Below are positions 34,534 through 42,934 of a DNA stretch of 64,000 nucleotides, piece after piece; position 1 is the first letter of the stretch; the number at the start of each line of letters is the position of its first letter. The notes under the pieces were generated by a model. That model saw nothing but the letters and a program-made list of their open reading frames with translations. It was not told the origin of the DNA and made no database searches. The stretch is from Thioalkalicoccus limnaeus. GTDB lineage: Bacteria; Pseudomonadota; Gammaproteobacteria; Chromatiales; Chromatiaceae. The position numbers were made by a program, and so were the translations under genes. The stretch spans positions 62,001 through 126,000 of the forward strand of contig NZ_JBDKXB010000005.1 of NCBI RefSeq assembly GCF_041197575.1, written 5' to 3'.

Positions 34534-35388
34534 ATGAGCAATCCCAAGCACTCGCTGTTCTGGATGGGGGTCTTTCTGACGACGGTCGTGGCCCTGTGCG
34601 CGCTACTGTTCGTTCCGTTGCGCGATGCCTTCCTCGCGAACTGGGGTTTCAACAGCCTGATCCTCGGGGTGCTTTTCATCGGCATCCTGATCAACATCCG
34701 CCAGGTCGTCGTGCTGGGGCCGGAGATCGAGTGGATCGCGCTCTTTCGCACCGGCGAGACCGGGATCTCGATCGCGCATGAACCACGACTCCTGAAGCCC
34801 TTGGCTCGCCATCTGCACGGGCGGCGCAAGGATCGGTTTCGGTTGTCGGCGCTGTCGCTGCGCACGGTCCTCGATGGCATCCGCGCTCGGCTCGACGAAT
34901 CGCGCGAGATCTCGCGCTACATGGTTGGGCTGTTGATCTTCCTCGGGCTCCTCGGCACCTTCTGGGGTCTTCTACAGACGATCTCGGCGGTCGGCTCGGT
35001 CATCGCTGGGCTCGATGTCTCGGGCGGGCGCGTCGATGCCGTCTTCGAGCGCCTGAAGACCGGTCTCGAGGCGCCGCTGGACGGCATGGGCACGGCCTTC
35101 AGTTCGTCGCTGTTCGGGCTCGGCGGGTCGCTGGTGCTCGGATTTCTCGACCTGCAGGCCGCGCACGCGCAGAACCGCTTCTTCAATGGTCTCGAGGAGT
35201 GGTTGTCCGGGGTGACTCAATTGATCGACGAGCCGGGCCGGCGGCCGATGCCGCCTCCGGTCGTCGACGGGGACGAAGGTGCCCCGTTCGAGGATCCGCT
35301 ATTGATCGAGCTACGCGCGCAACGCGAACTGCTCGAGGCCCTGTTGCGCGAACGCGCAGCGGGCTCTTCCGACAAGGCATCACCCTGA
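34534..35388 (+). CDS. MotA/TolQ/ExbB-family channel subunit (non-flagellar)
   Basis: 284 residues with four membrane helices (about 9-29, 40-61, 130-158, 184-207). The conserved core GLLIFLGLLGTFWGLLQTIS and the glycine-rich last helix (SSLFGLGGSLVLGFLDLQA) mark the proton-channel fold. A 65-residue basic loop separates helices 2 and 3. It lacks the FliG-contact loop pattern of PomA and is paired 7 bases downstream with an OmpA-domain protein. Together they resemble a 5:2 stator-type rotary or force-generating complex whose target is not the flagellum. Confidence 0.85.
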   Translation: MSNPKHSLFWMGVFLTTVVALCALLFVPLRDAFLANWGFNSLILGVLFIGILINIRQVVVLGPEIEWIALFRTGETGISIAHEPRLLKPLARHLHGRRKDRFRLSALSLRTVLDGIRARLDESREISRYMVGLLIFLGLLGTFWGLLQTISAVGSVIAGLDVSGGRVDAVFERLKTGLEAPLDGMGTAFSSSLFGLGGSLVLGFLDLQAAHAQNRFFNGLEEWLSGVTQLIDEPGRRPMPPPVVDGDEGAPFEDPLLIELRAQRELLEALLRERAAGSSDKASP

Positions 35389-35395
35389 GTCGGCC

Positions 35396-36445
35396 ATGTT
35401 CACGCTGACCCGGCGCGGGGCCCGCAGCATCAACGTCTGGCCTGGCTATGTCGATGCGCTGGCCGCGCTCTTGATGGTCGTGATCTTCGTGCTGCTGATC
35501 TTCACGCTGGCCCAGTTCCTGTTGCGCCAGGTGGTGTCGGATCAGAACCTCGAACTGGAGATCCTGCACCAGCATCTCGCGGCGCTGACCGATGAACTCG
35601 GGCTGGCCCGCGAACGGGTCACCGAATACGAGGCGCAGATCGGTCAGTTGTCGGACGCGATCGCGGTCCTCGTGGGCGAGCGCGCGGCGCTGCTGGTGGC
35701 GCGCGACGAAGATCAGGCGCGACTGGCGGCCGGCGAGCGCCGGATCGCGGCCTTGACCGACCTGGTCGCGTCCCAGGCCTCAGCGGTCGACGAGGAGCGC
35801 GCGCTGACTTCCGAGGCAAAGGCCGAGGTCGCGCGGCTCGACCGGCGGTTGGCCGTGCTCCAGCAGCAGTTGCACGAGATCGCCGAGGCTTTGGCCGTGT
35901 CCGAGGCCGACCGCGGGGCGCAAGCCGCCGAGATCGCCGATCTCGGGACGCGGCTCAACATCGAGCTGGCGCGCCGCGTCAACGAACTCGAACACTATCG
36001 GTCGGAGTTCTTCGGCCGGGTCCGCGAGGCGATCGGTGATCAGCCGGACCTGCGTATCGAGGGCGACCGTTTCATCTTCCAATCCGAGCTCTTGTTCGCG
36101 TCCGGGGTGGCCGAGTTGAACGACGCTGGGCGCGCGCAGCTGGCGCGCCTCGCCGAGACCCTGGCCGGGCTCGAGGACCGGATCCCGCCGGAGATCGATT
36201 GGGTCCTGCGCATCGATGGCCACACCGATCGGGTGCCGCTGACCCGCGCGAGCCCGTATCGATCGAACTGGGAATTGTCGACGGCCCGCGCGCTGTCGGT
36301 CGTCGATTTCCTGATCAACCAGGGTCTTTCGCCACGACGGATCGCGGCCACCGGCTTCGGCGAACACCGCCCGCTCGATCCAGCGCAGGACCCCGACGCG
36401 AACCGCCGTAATCGGCGCATCGAGATCAAGCTGACGTCGCCCTGA
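35396..36445 (+). CDS. coiled-coil OmpA/MotB-like peptidoglycan-binding subunit
   Basis: 349 residues. A single membrane helix (about 16-40) carries Asp20 at the position of the MotB proton-binding aspartate (PGYVDALAALLMVVIFVLLI). A long Ala/Glu/Arg-rich coiled coil follows (about 45-200), then an OmpA-like domain (235-349) with WVLRIDGHTDRVPL, NWELSTARALSVVDFL and NRRNRRIEI. It is the partner of the MotA/ExbB-like protein just upstream. The long coiled coil would place the peptidoglycan anchor far from the membrane. The last 20 bases overlap the convergent YibE/F gene. Confidence 0.87.
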   Translation: MFTLTRRGARSINVWPGYVDALAALLMVVIFVLLIFTLAQFLLRQVVSDQNLELEILHQHLAALTDELGLARERVTEYEAQIGQLSDAIAVLVGERAALLVARDEDQARLAAGERRIAALTDLVASQASAVDEERALTSEAKAEVARLDRRLAVLQQQLHEIAEALAVSEADRGAQAAEIADLGTRLNIELARRVNELEHYRSEFFGRVREAIGDQPDLRIEGDRFIFQSELLFASGVAELNDAGRAQLARLAETLAGLEDRIPPEIDWVLRIDGHTDRVPLTRASPYRSNWELSTARALSVVDFLINQGLSPRRIAATGFGEHRPLDPAQDPDANRRNRRIEIKLTSP

Positions 36446-37553
36446 TGCGGGAGCGGTAGAGCAGGCCGGCAATCACGGCCGTGAAGGGCGCGACCGTGAC
36501 CAACCCGAAGCTGCCGACCAGGATGTTCAGGATCTCGGCCGACACGAAGGGCGCATTCAGGATGTTCAGCGACGGCAGGCCCTTGCTCATTACCAGCATG
36601 AACATGAAGATGTGGCTGCTCGAATAGGCGAGCAGCAGCGTCGTGGTCATGGTCCCGACGACGGCGCGGCCGACCCGTAGCCCGGATCCGATGTGCGCGA
36701 CCAGCCCGATATCCGGGTTGCTGAGCTTGATCTCCTCCATCGCGGCGGCGATGTCCATAGCAAGATCCATGACAGCGCCGGAGCAGGCGATGAAGACGCT
36801 CGCGATGAAGATGTGCGTGAGGTTCAGATCGTAGTGCCCGGCAAAGAGCAGGGCCTCGCCGAAAGGCCGGACCGCCCCATGCAGTTGAAACGAGCCTGTG
36901 AACCAGATCGCGAGCACGCAGGTCAGCAAGACCCCCAGCATGGAGCCGAGAAAGGTCGCCGTGCCCCGTCGGTTGAGACCGCCGACGGAAAAGGTCACGG
37001 CCGCCGTCAGCAGGGCGACGACCAGGAATCCTGTCAGCAACGGGGGATAGCCCATCAGCAGCAGCGGGAAGAAGAGTTTCCACAGCACGATCGCGGCGAA
37101 CACGAAGGACAGGGCGGCCTTCAACCCGGTGACGCCGGCGACGACGACGAGAAGGGCGACGTAGAGGCCGATCAGCAGCGCCTGAAGGTGCAGCCGATAA
37201 TGGCCGCGGGCCGCGCCGTTGGCCGGTTCGCCATCGACCAGGCCGTACTCGACGAGGATCTGGCGGCCTTCCTCGTAGAACTCGTCGAATTCGAGTTTGC
37301 CACTCAGCAGGTTCGTGATCGTCAGCTCGCTGCCCTTGTGTGGTCCACCGAGCAAGCGCACGGTCAGGACCTGAAACTCGGTGCGGATAAATTGATGGGT
37401 GCGGACGTGGCTGTTGTCGACCTCGATGACGAGTCCACGGGCATGGAAGCTGCTAAAGTCGCGCTGTGGCGGGGCCAGGTCGACGAAAAGAAGGCCGATA
37501 CAGAGGGTCGCGAGGACCAGCGAGAAAAGCCATTCACGGCGGACTGAGGTCAT
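36426..37553 (-). CDS. YibE/F-family membrane protein
   Basis: 375 residues with an N-terminal membrane anchor, an extracytoplasmic domain of about 100 residues (HARGLVIEVDNSHV..YGLVDGE), then about seven membrane helices characteristic of the YibE/F family (SGAVMDLAMDIAAAMEEIKL, RVGRAVVGTMTTTLLLAYSS). Function is unknown in all species I know. It converges on the stator-like OmpA gene with a 20-base overlap of the coding ends and lies downstream of the alkaline phosphatase terminator. Confidence 0.88.
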   Translation of the reverse strand: MTSVRREWLFSLVLATLCIGLLFVDLAPPQRDFSSFHARGLVIEVDNSHVRTHQFIRTEFQVLTVRLLGGPHKGSELTITNLLSGKLEFDEFYEEGRQILVEYGLVDGEPANGAARGHYRLHLQALLIGLYVALLVVVAGVTGLKAALSFVFAAIVLWKLFFPLLLMGYPPLLTGFLVVALLTAAVTFSVGGLNRRGTATFLGSMLGVLLTCVLAIWFTGSFQLHGAVRPFGEALLFAGHYDLNLTHIFIASVFIACSGAVMDLAMDIAAAMEEIKLSNPDIGLVAHIGSGLRVGRAVVGTMTTTLLLAYSSSHIFMFMLVMSKGLPSLNILNAPFVSAEILNILVGSFGLVTVAPFTAVIAGLLYRSRIRATSA

Positions 37554-37586
37554 GGGCCTTGGTCGATGTCGAAAGGGGAAACGAAA

Positions 37587-37613
37587 ACGGCGCCGCCGGA
37601 TCGGCGGCGCCGT
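37587..37613 (-). terminator. intrinsic terminator of alkaline phosphatase gene
   Basis: Perfect 12-bp stem acggcgccgccg (37587-37598) with cggcggcgccgt (37602-37613) and a 3-base loop. On the minus strand it is followed by TTTTCGTTT. It lies 21 bases past the phosphatase stop. Confidence 0.85.
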
Positions 37614-37633
37614 GCCAAGTCGGCCTATCCGCG

Positions 37634-39178
37634 CTAATCGCGGTAGACGGGTAGGCTCGGCAGGCGCATGACCTGCGCCAAGCGCTTGGCGATATCGGTG
37701 TTGTCGTAGAAGCCGGAGAAGACGCCGGCGGTTCGGCCTTGCGCGAAGACCGGAACCGGAACGCCCGTATGGGCGTACGAGGTCCAGCCGATGCTGGCCC
37801 GCTCGTTCATGATCTGGGTCAGGGTCACGACGATCGGTTCGTACCCGCCGTAGAGGGCGCGATTGTCGCGGACACTGTAGCGGTTCTGGCCGGCCATGGA
37901 CACGTCATAGGCGTCTTCCAACCGCTCTTGCTGAAACACGGAGAGGTCATCCCATGCCAAGCCGAATTCTTCCTCGATCAGGTCGATCATCGCCGGCGTG
38001 GTCGCGAGATTGTCCGGCCGTGTCCAGTCGTATCCTTCGCTGTGGGCCGCCTTATGGGTCTTCCAGGGGCCATTCTGGAAGGCTTCGTAACTCTTGGTCT
38101 GGCCCAGCAAGACGTCGTAGTAGGCCGTATAACCGGTGGTCGCATGGCCGATGGTCATGCCGCCGGTCTCGTGGTCGCCGGTAACGATGATCAGAGTTTC
38201 CTGTGGGTGCCTCTGGTAGAACTCCAGCGCGACGCCGACCGCGGCGTCGAAGTCGAGCATGTCGCCGATGTTGGCCATCGCGTCGTTCGCGTGGCCCGAC
38301 CAGTCGATCTTGCCGCCCTCGACCATGATGAAGAACCCGCGATTGGCACCTCGCCCGCGGGGCTGATAGAGGTTCGCGATGGCGACCCGGGTCATCTCGG
38401 CGAGCGACAGATTCTCGGCCGGCTTGTCGATCGCATAGGGCATTGCGCCACCCAGAAGAACCGGGTTGATCGCGACGACCTTATCGCGCGGCTGTTGCTT
38501 GAGGGCCTCGATCGAGGCCCGGTCGTTGCGGACCTCGTAGCCATGGGCGGTCAGATAGTCCCAGATATCGACCGGGCCCGTGGAGGCGAGGATGCCGCCG
38601 CCGCCGAAGAACTCGAAGCCGCTGTCGACCATCTGAACGGCGATGTCGTTGTACGCGTTGCGGCTGTCGACACTGGCATAGTAGGCGGCCGGGGTCGCGT
38701 GATTGAGGGGGACGCTCGACAGGATGCCGACCTTCATGCCGCGCTCGTGGGCGAGCTCGGCGACGCTCTTGACGCTGCGGGTCAGATCGGGTGTCTTGCC
38801 GATCGTCCCGCTCTGAGTCTTGATGCCGGCCGCGAAGGCCGTCGCCGACGAGGCCGAGTCGGTCATCAGCGCGTAGGAATCATAGGTGGTTTGCATGCCC
38901 GCAACCGGCATCTTGGACATGTTGAGCCGGTTCTCGGGCCTCAGCAGGTCTTCCGCCACGCGTGCCGAGCCGCCGTTGATCGTCGTCAGGTAGGCCTCGG
39001 TGGCCTGGATCTGCGAGCTGGACATGCCATCGCCGAGGAAGAAAAAGACATACTTGGGGCTTGGCCCACCGATCGCGGCCGAGATTCCTCCCGTGGCAAA
39101 GGGGTTGGCGCTTGCGAGTGTCGTCACGAGGGCCAGGGCGAAACCCAGCAGACTCGCGAAAAAGACTCTACGGTTCAT
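37634..39178 (-). CDS. phoA: alkaline phosphatase
   Basis: 514 residues with a signal peptide (RRVFFASLLGFALALVTTLASA). Active-site motifs: metal-binding aspartate in FFFLGDGMS, catalytic serine in LMTDSASSATAFAAGIK, ligands in GKIDWSGHAND and the histidine cluster VTGDHETGG. It hydrolyses phosphate monoesters in the periplasm to supply phosphate. The start at 39178 has AGAGG upstream; the longer open frame (to 39361) has no signal-peptide logic. A terminator follows and a Pho-box-like repeat lies about 200 bases upstream. Confidence 0.93.
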   Translation of the reverse strand: MNRRVFFASLLGFALALVTTLASANPFATGGISAAIGGPSPKYVFFFLGDGMSSSQIQATEAYLTTINGGSARVAEDLLRPENRLNMSKMPVAGMQTTYDSYALMTDSASSATAFAAGIKTQSGTIGKTPDLTRSVKSVAELAHERGMKVGILSSVPLNHATPAAYYASVDSRNAYNDIAVQMVDSGFEFFGGGGILASTGPVDIWDYLTAHGYEVRNDRASIEALKQQPRDKVVAINPVLLGGAMPYAIDKPAENLSLAEMTRVAIANLYQPRGRGANRGFFIMVEGGKIDWSGHANDAMANIGDMLDFDAAVGVALEFYQRHPQETLIIVTGDHETGGMTIGHATTGYTAYYDVLLGQTKSYEAFQNGPWKTHKAAHSEGYDWTRPDNLATTPAMIDLIEEEFGLAWDDLSVFQQERLEDAYDVSMAGQNRYSVRDNRALYGGYEPIVVTLTQIMNERASIGWTSYAHTGVPVPVFAQGRTAGVFSGFYDNTDIAKRLAQVMRLPSLPVYRD

Positions 39179-39625
39179 CGAACTGCTACCTCTTGTGAGT
39201 GACTCAAAGGCTGACGGGCATCCCCGTTGCGAGAGCGGGCCGCCCGCTGGCGGCGCGCCGGGCCGGTCGGCAGCCTGCCGTCCCGTTTCCCCCGCGCGCG
39301 TCGTATGACCCGCCGAGCAAGCCTTGTCAGGCTCGATGAACGAGGTCGATCGACCCGCCAAAGCCTAGCGAGTAACCATGACGGTTTTATGGCTTAAGGC
39401 GGAAGAATCGATGACGGTTGTTCGACGCGGTCGGCGCCGAGGGACGGCCCGGCAATGTTGGCTTACGCGTGACGAGCACCGCTCCGGGGCGAGGATCGGG
39501 ACCCCGTCAGGCACGACATCGCCGACGAGCGCCTAGCTCGAGCCCGTGCGTTTGGTGGTGGTGTCTGCTCGGTATCGATGGACGGGGCCGTCCGTGGCCC
39601 GATCAGGGGACTCGGTCTGCCGGTG
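39179..39625. other. 447-base region upstream of alkaline phosphatase
   Basis: No gene. It should contain the phosphatase promoter; the only notable signal is the Pho-box-like repeat at 39378-39395. The remainder is GC-rich without clear hairpins. Confidence 0.4.
39378..39395 (-). promoter_or_regulatory. candidate Pho box
   Basis: Minus-strand reading AAGCCAT-aaaa-CCGTCAT: two 7-mers spaced 11 bases apart, as in PhoB boxes (consensus CTGTCAT N4 CTGTCAT); the second matches 6 of 7. Another CCGTCAT lies at 39411-39417, exactly 33 bases (three 11-base periods) away. Position upstream of a phosphatase supports PhoB control. The first half-site is weak. Confidence 0.4.
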
Positions 39626-40171
39626 TCAGGGCAGGATTCGGATCGGGGTGCCGTCGCGCACCAGGTTCCAGATCTCGTCCATTTCCTCGTTGGTAACGGC
39701 AATGCAGCCGTCGGTCCAGTCGCGGCCGATGTACTCGCGTCGGACCTGTTCGGAGACGATGTGGTTGGGCAGGCCGTGGATCATGATCAATCCGCCGGGG
39801 TTGTGACCCAGGTAGCGGGCGAACTGGATGTCCTGCTGATTGGGATAGGAGATGTGGATGGACTTGTGGAAGCGGCTGTTCGGGTTGCGCCAATTGAGGA
39901 GGTAATCACCCTCGGGCGTGCGTTGATCGCCCTCGCGGACCTTGTGGCCGATCGGGTTGCCGCCGAGGGACACGCGGTACTCGCGAAATGCATCGCCGTT
40001 ATTCATCAGCCGAAGCCGCCGCGCCGATTTTTCGACGATGACCTTGTCGGCATAGGTTGGTTCGGGTGTCGGCAGGGGCCGGGTCGCGCAGCCGACCGCG
40101 ACGAATGCCCCGAGGATCGCGACCAGGGTCAACCGTAGCGGCATCGCTCGCGATCCAGCCATGGTGGCCAT
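39626..40171 (-). CDS. L,D-transpeptidase (YkuD/ErfK family)
   Basis: 181 residues with an exported N-terminus and possible lipobox (AVGC). The YkuD catalytic region has IMIHGLPN and the nucleophile motif WTDGCIAVTNEEMDEIW; ADKVIVEKSARRLRLM is the usual domain opening. It would cross-link peptidoglycan or attach proteins to it in the periplasm. The start at 40171 has AGAGGT 4 bases upstream; nearby in-frame ATGs at 40162 and 40144 are alternatives. Downstream is the phosphatase regulatory region. Confidence 0.88.
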   Translation of the reverse strand: MATMAGSRAMPLRLTLVAILGAFVAVGCATRPLPTPEPTYADKVIVEKSARRLRLMNNGDAFREYRVSLGGNPIGHKVREGDQRTPEGDYLLNWRNPNSRFHKSIHISYPNQQDIQFARYLGHNPGGLIMIHGLPNHIVSEQVRREYIGRDWTDGCIAVTNEEMDEIWNLVRDGTPIRILP

Positions 40172-40491
40172 GCGACCTCTGCGAGGCGGAAACGGATTCG
40201 CCTTCTCCGTTGTCGTGCATCGGTTCATCTGGGCGTGCCAAACCGTCTGTTGTCAGGTGATGGTGGAGGAATTCTATCCAACTCATTGAGCCAAATAAAT
40301 AGGAGTCGATGTCGCAACCGACGTGGCTGCTGGGAACGCTGTCCCGAGGGCCATTTCCACAAAGGCCTCGCAGTGGGGCTGATCCGGCCGAGGGAGACCG
40401 AATGGTCGCATGTGTCATTTCCATCGCAAGCGGGCCTGCCGAGGGCACTGACATGGGTCGCGATCGGGTGATCGGCGCCATTCACGTCCGG

Positions 40492-41691
40492 CTAGAAAGG
40501 GAACGGCAAGGCGCGCAGCACGAAGTGTTTGAGGTAGGCCGTTTCCGGAATGGCTGGATGGATCGGGTGGTCGGGACCCTGTTGACCACTCGCCAAGAGC
40601 TGGAGTCCGCGGCCGGTCCGCCGCGCGGCGGCTTGCACGCAACCAAGCAGTGCCTCGGCGCTCAGGTGGAACGAGCAGGACGAGGTGGCCAGCAGGCCGC
40701 CCGGTGCGAGCACCTCGAGCCCCAGCCGGTTCAGACGCTGATAGGCCAGGGTCCCTTCGCGCAGGTCCTTGCGGCGCTTGATGAAGGCTGGCGGATCGAG
40801 GATGACCAGGTCGAAGCTTTCGCCGGCTTCGCGAAGGCTACGCAGCGTCGTGAAGGCCTCGCCGCGCAGCGGATGGATCCGGTTCGCGACCTGGTTGCGC
40901 TCGGCGTTTTCCAGAAGGCGATCGAGCGCTGTCTGGGAATTGTCGACACAAGTGACCTGCTCGGCCCCGAGCGCAGCGGCCTGCAAGCCCCATGCACCGG
41001 TATAACAGCATACATCGAGAACCCGCTTGGCTGGGCCGAAACGGCGTAATCGGTCACGGTTCTCGGCCTGATCGAAGAACCATCCGGTCTTTTGACCGGT
41101 CTGCGGGGAGACCAGATAGCGAACCCCTCGCTCGCTCAGATCCAGGGTCTCGGGTACGTTGCCAAGCAGTGGCTCGACCGACTGTTCCAGTCCCTCGAGG
41201 TCGCGGACGGCGATATCGTTGCGCATCAGGATCGCGCGCGGACGAACGACCTGTTCGAGCGCGGTCACGATTCCCGCCCGTTCCCGCTCCATTCCTGCGG
41301 TCGAGATCTGCATCACCAGCAGATCGGCATAACGATCCACGACCAGGCCGGGTAGACCGTCGCCTTCGCCGTGCACGAGACGGTAAAAGGGGTCGGGATA
41401 GAGGCGTTCCCGTAAGGCCAGTGCCGCCTTGATGCGCTCGATCCAGAGGGCCGAGCCGGGGGGGCGGGATGGCTCTCGGCTGATGAGCCTGGCGCAGATC
41501 AGCGAGCGCGGGTTGACATGGCCGAAACCGAGCCAGCGGCCGCTGTGACTGACGATGGTCGCGGTGGCACCGGGCTCGAAGTCTTTCAGTGGCGTCGACT
41601 GCACGTCGACCTCATTGCTGTAAACCCAGCAATGTCCGGCCAACAGGCGCCGTTCCTGGTCCTTGAGCAGGTGGAGGACCGGAGTTTTCAT
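40492..41691 (-). CDS. rlmI: 23S rRNA m5C1962 methyltransferase RlmI
   Basis: 399 residues. N-terminal PUA domain (GHCWVYSNEVD, NPRSLICARLISR), central domain, then a class I methyltransferase domain with SAM loop LDVCCYTGAWGLQAAALGA, acidic ribose-binding VTCVDNSQTALD and catalytic-region DPPAFIKRRKDL, plus ATSSCSFHL near the end, whose cysteine is a candidate catalytic residue. It methylates C5 of cytidine 1962 in 23S rRNA in E. coli. The start at 41691 matches the usual RlmI N-terminus. Stands alone on this strand. Confidence 0.92.
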   Translation of the reverse strand: MKTPVLHLLKDQERRLLAGHCWVYSNEVDVQSTPLKDFEPGATATIVSHSGRWLGFGHVNPRSLICARLISREPSRPPGSALWIERIKAALALRERLYPDPFYRLVHGEGDGLPGLVVDRYADLLVMQISTAGMERERAGIVTALEQVVRPRAILMRNDIAVRDLEGLEQSVEPLLGNVPETLDLSERGVRYLVSPQTGQKTGWFFDQAENRDRLRRFGPAKRVLDVCCYTGAWGLQAAALGAEQVTCVDNSQTALDRLLENAERNQVANRIHPLRGEAFTTLRSLREAGESFDLVILDPPAFIKRRKDLREGTLAYQRLNRLGLEVLAPGGLLATSSCSFHLSAEALLGCVQAAARRTGRGLQLLASGQQGPDHPIHPAIPETAYLKHFVLRALPFPF

Positions 41692-41936
41692 ATCGTTGTT
41701 CCCTCTATCGCGGTGTCGAGTGTCGTTGTTGGCAGGCAGTTGCCGCGGTCTTGGATATCCGGCAGGATGGTCTGGCGCGGCGGAATCCGTTGGCCAGGTG
41801 GCCAAGGATCAGTGATCGTACCCTGTCCGCCAGTGTCGGGCAGTTGGATCCCCGATCCAACCCGTCAACCGAGAGCAGTGTCCTGGTGTGGCAAGGATTC
41901 GGTCTGTCGGCATGGTGCGAGCGACTTGGAATAGCG

Positions 41937-42662
41937 ATGAACGACACGAATCCCTTCATTCTGTTTGGGACAGCCCACCTGGTTACCTTGGCGTCGATCC
42001 TGGCGATCGCAGTCGTGCTGCCGGTTCTGGCCAGGCGTCGCTTGACGGCGGCCGGACAGCGCCGGGTCGGTCTGTTCCTGGGTGTGTCGCTGGTCGTTCA
42101 GGAGGCGTTCCTGATCTGGTTACGCACGAGCCACTACGGCCTGCATTGGACCGAGGTGTTACCTTTGCACCTGTGTGGTCTGGCGGTGTTCGTCACAGCC
42201 TGGGCACTGATCGCGCAATCCTATCGCGCCTACGAGGTGGTCTACTTCTGGGCTTGGGGCGGCACGCTGCAAGCCTTGATCACGCCGGATCTGGAGCTCG
42301 GCTTTCCTGAGCCCGCTTATTTGGCCTTCTTCGTCGCACACGGATTGGTCGTTATCGGGGTCGTCTATCTAACCTTCACCTATCGGTATCGACCCTATCT
42401 GAGATCGATCTTCCGTTCGATCGCGGCCTTGTTGGTCGCGGTTGCCGTCATCGCGCCGATCAATGTGTGGCTTGGCACCAATTACCTGTTCCTCCGCGCG
42501 AAGCCCGAGCAGGCATCGCTGATGGACTATCTCGGGCCTTGGCCCTGGTACATCCTCGCCCTGGTCGGGATCGGGCTGGTCTCCTGTTTCGTCTATTACC
42601 TGCCGTTCCTGATCAAGGATTGGCTGGCCGGTCGCCGGTTGGCGGGCTCCGAGAACCCATAA
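41937..42662 (+). CDS. TIGR02206 (YwaF-type) membrane protein
   Basis: 241 residues with six to seven membrane helices. Family wording includes LPLHLCGLAVFVTAWALI, YFWAWGGTLQALITPDL and INVWLGTNYLFLRAKPEQAS with DYLGPWPWYI. Function of this family is unknown. The start at 41937 gives the standard short N-terminus (MNDTNPFILFGTAHL). It is followed by a 14-bp hairpin and converges on fccB. Confidence 0.88.
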   Translation: MNDTNPFILFGTAHLVTLASILAIAVVLPVLARRRLTAAGQRRVGLFLGVSLVVQEAFLIWLRTSHYGLHWTEVLPLHLCGLAVFVTAWALIAQSYRAYEVVYFWAWGGTLQALITPDLELGFPEPAYLAFFVAHGLVVIGVVYLTFTYRYRPYLRSIFRSIAALLVAVAVIAPINVWLGTNYLFLRAKPEQASLMDYLGPWPWYILALVGIGLVSCFVYYLPFLIKDWLAGRRLAGSENP

Positions 42663-42746
42663 GGTTGGGCGACGGATCGCCTGGGACCGCCGACATCCAC
42701 CGTCCTTCGAGACCCTGGACCCTAATCCCCGTTGACGGGGCCGGAT

Positions 42747-42780
42747 ACGACGAACGGCCATTCCGATGGCCATTCGTCGT
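42747..42780. terminator. hairpin between convergent genes
   Basis: acgacgaacggcca (42747-42760) pairs with tggccattcgtcgt (42767-42780), one mismatch, 6-base loop, midway between the ends of the TIGR02206 gene and fccB. There is no clear T-tract on either side, so bidirectional termination is plausible but not certain. Confidence 0.45.
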
Positions 42781-42934
42781 CCAGGCTATCGCAAACCGGC
42801 ACCCCCGTGCCGTTTTTCCGGTCACTGGGCTCTGAGAGCAATCCGCAGGCTACTACGGCCCACCTGCTTAAGGGCCATGCGGGTTTGATGGCCACGACAG
42901 AGGGGGGCGAGGCTTGCCCTCACGAAACCCGTCG

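Noticed and set aside
34534..36445. Zorya-type phage-defence module (ZorA/ZorB)
   Set aside because: The pair is MotA/OmpA-like, but the long tail is on the B subunit rather than the A subunit, and no ZorC, ZorD or ZorE-type helicase or nuclease follows; the upstream EEP-family gene is not a known Zorya component.
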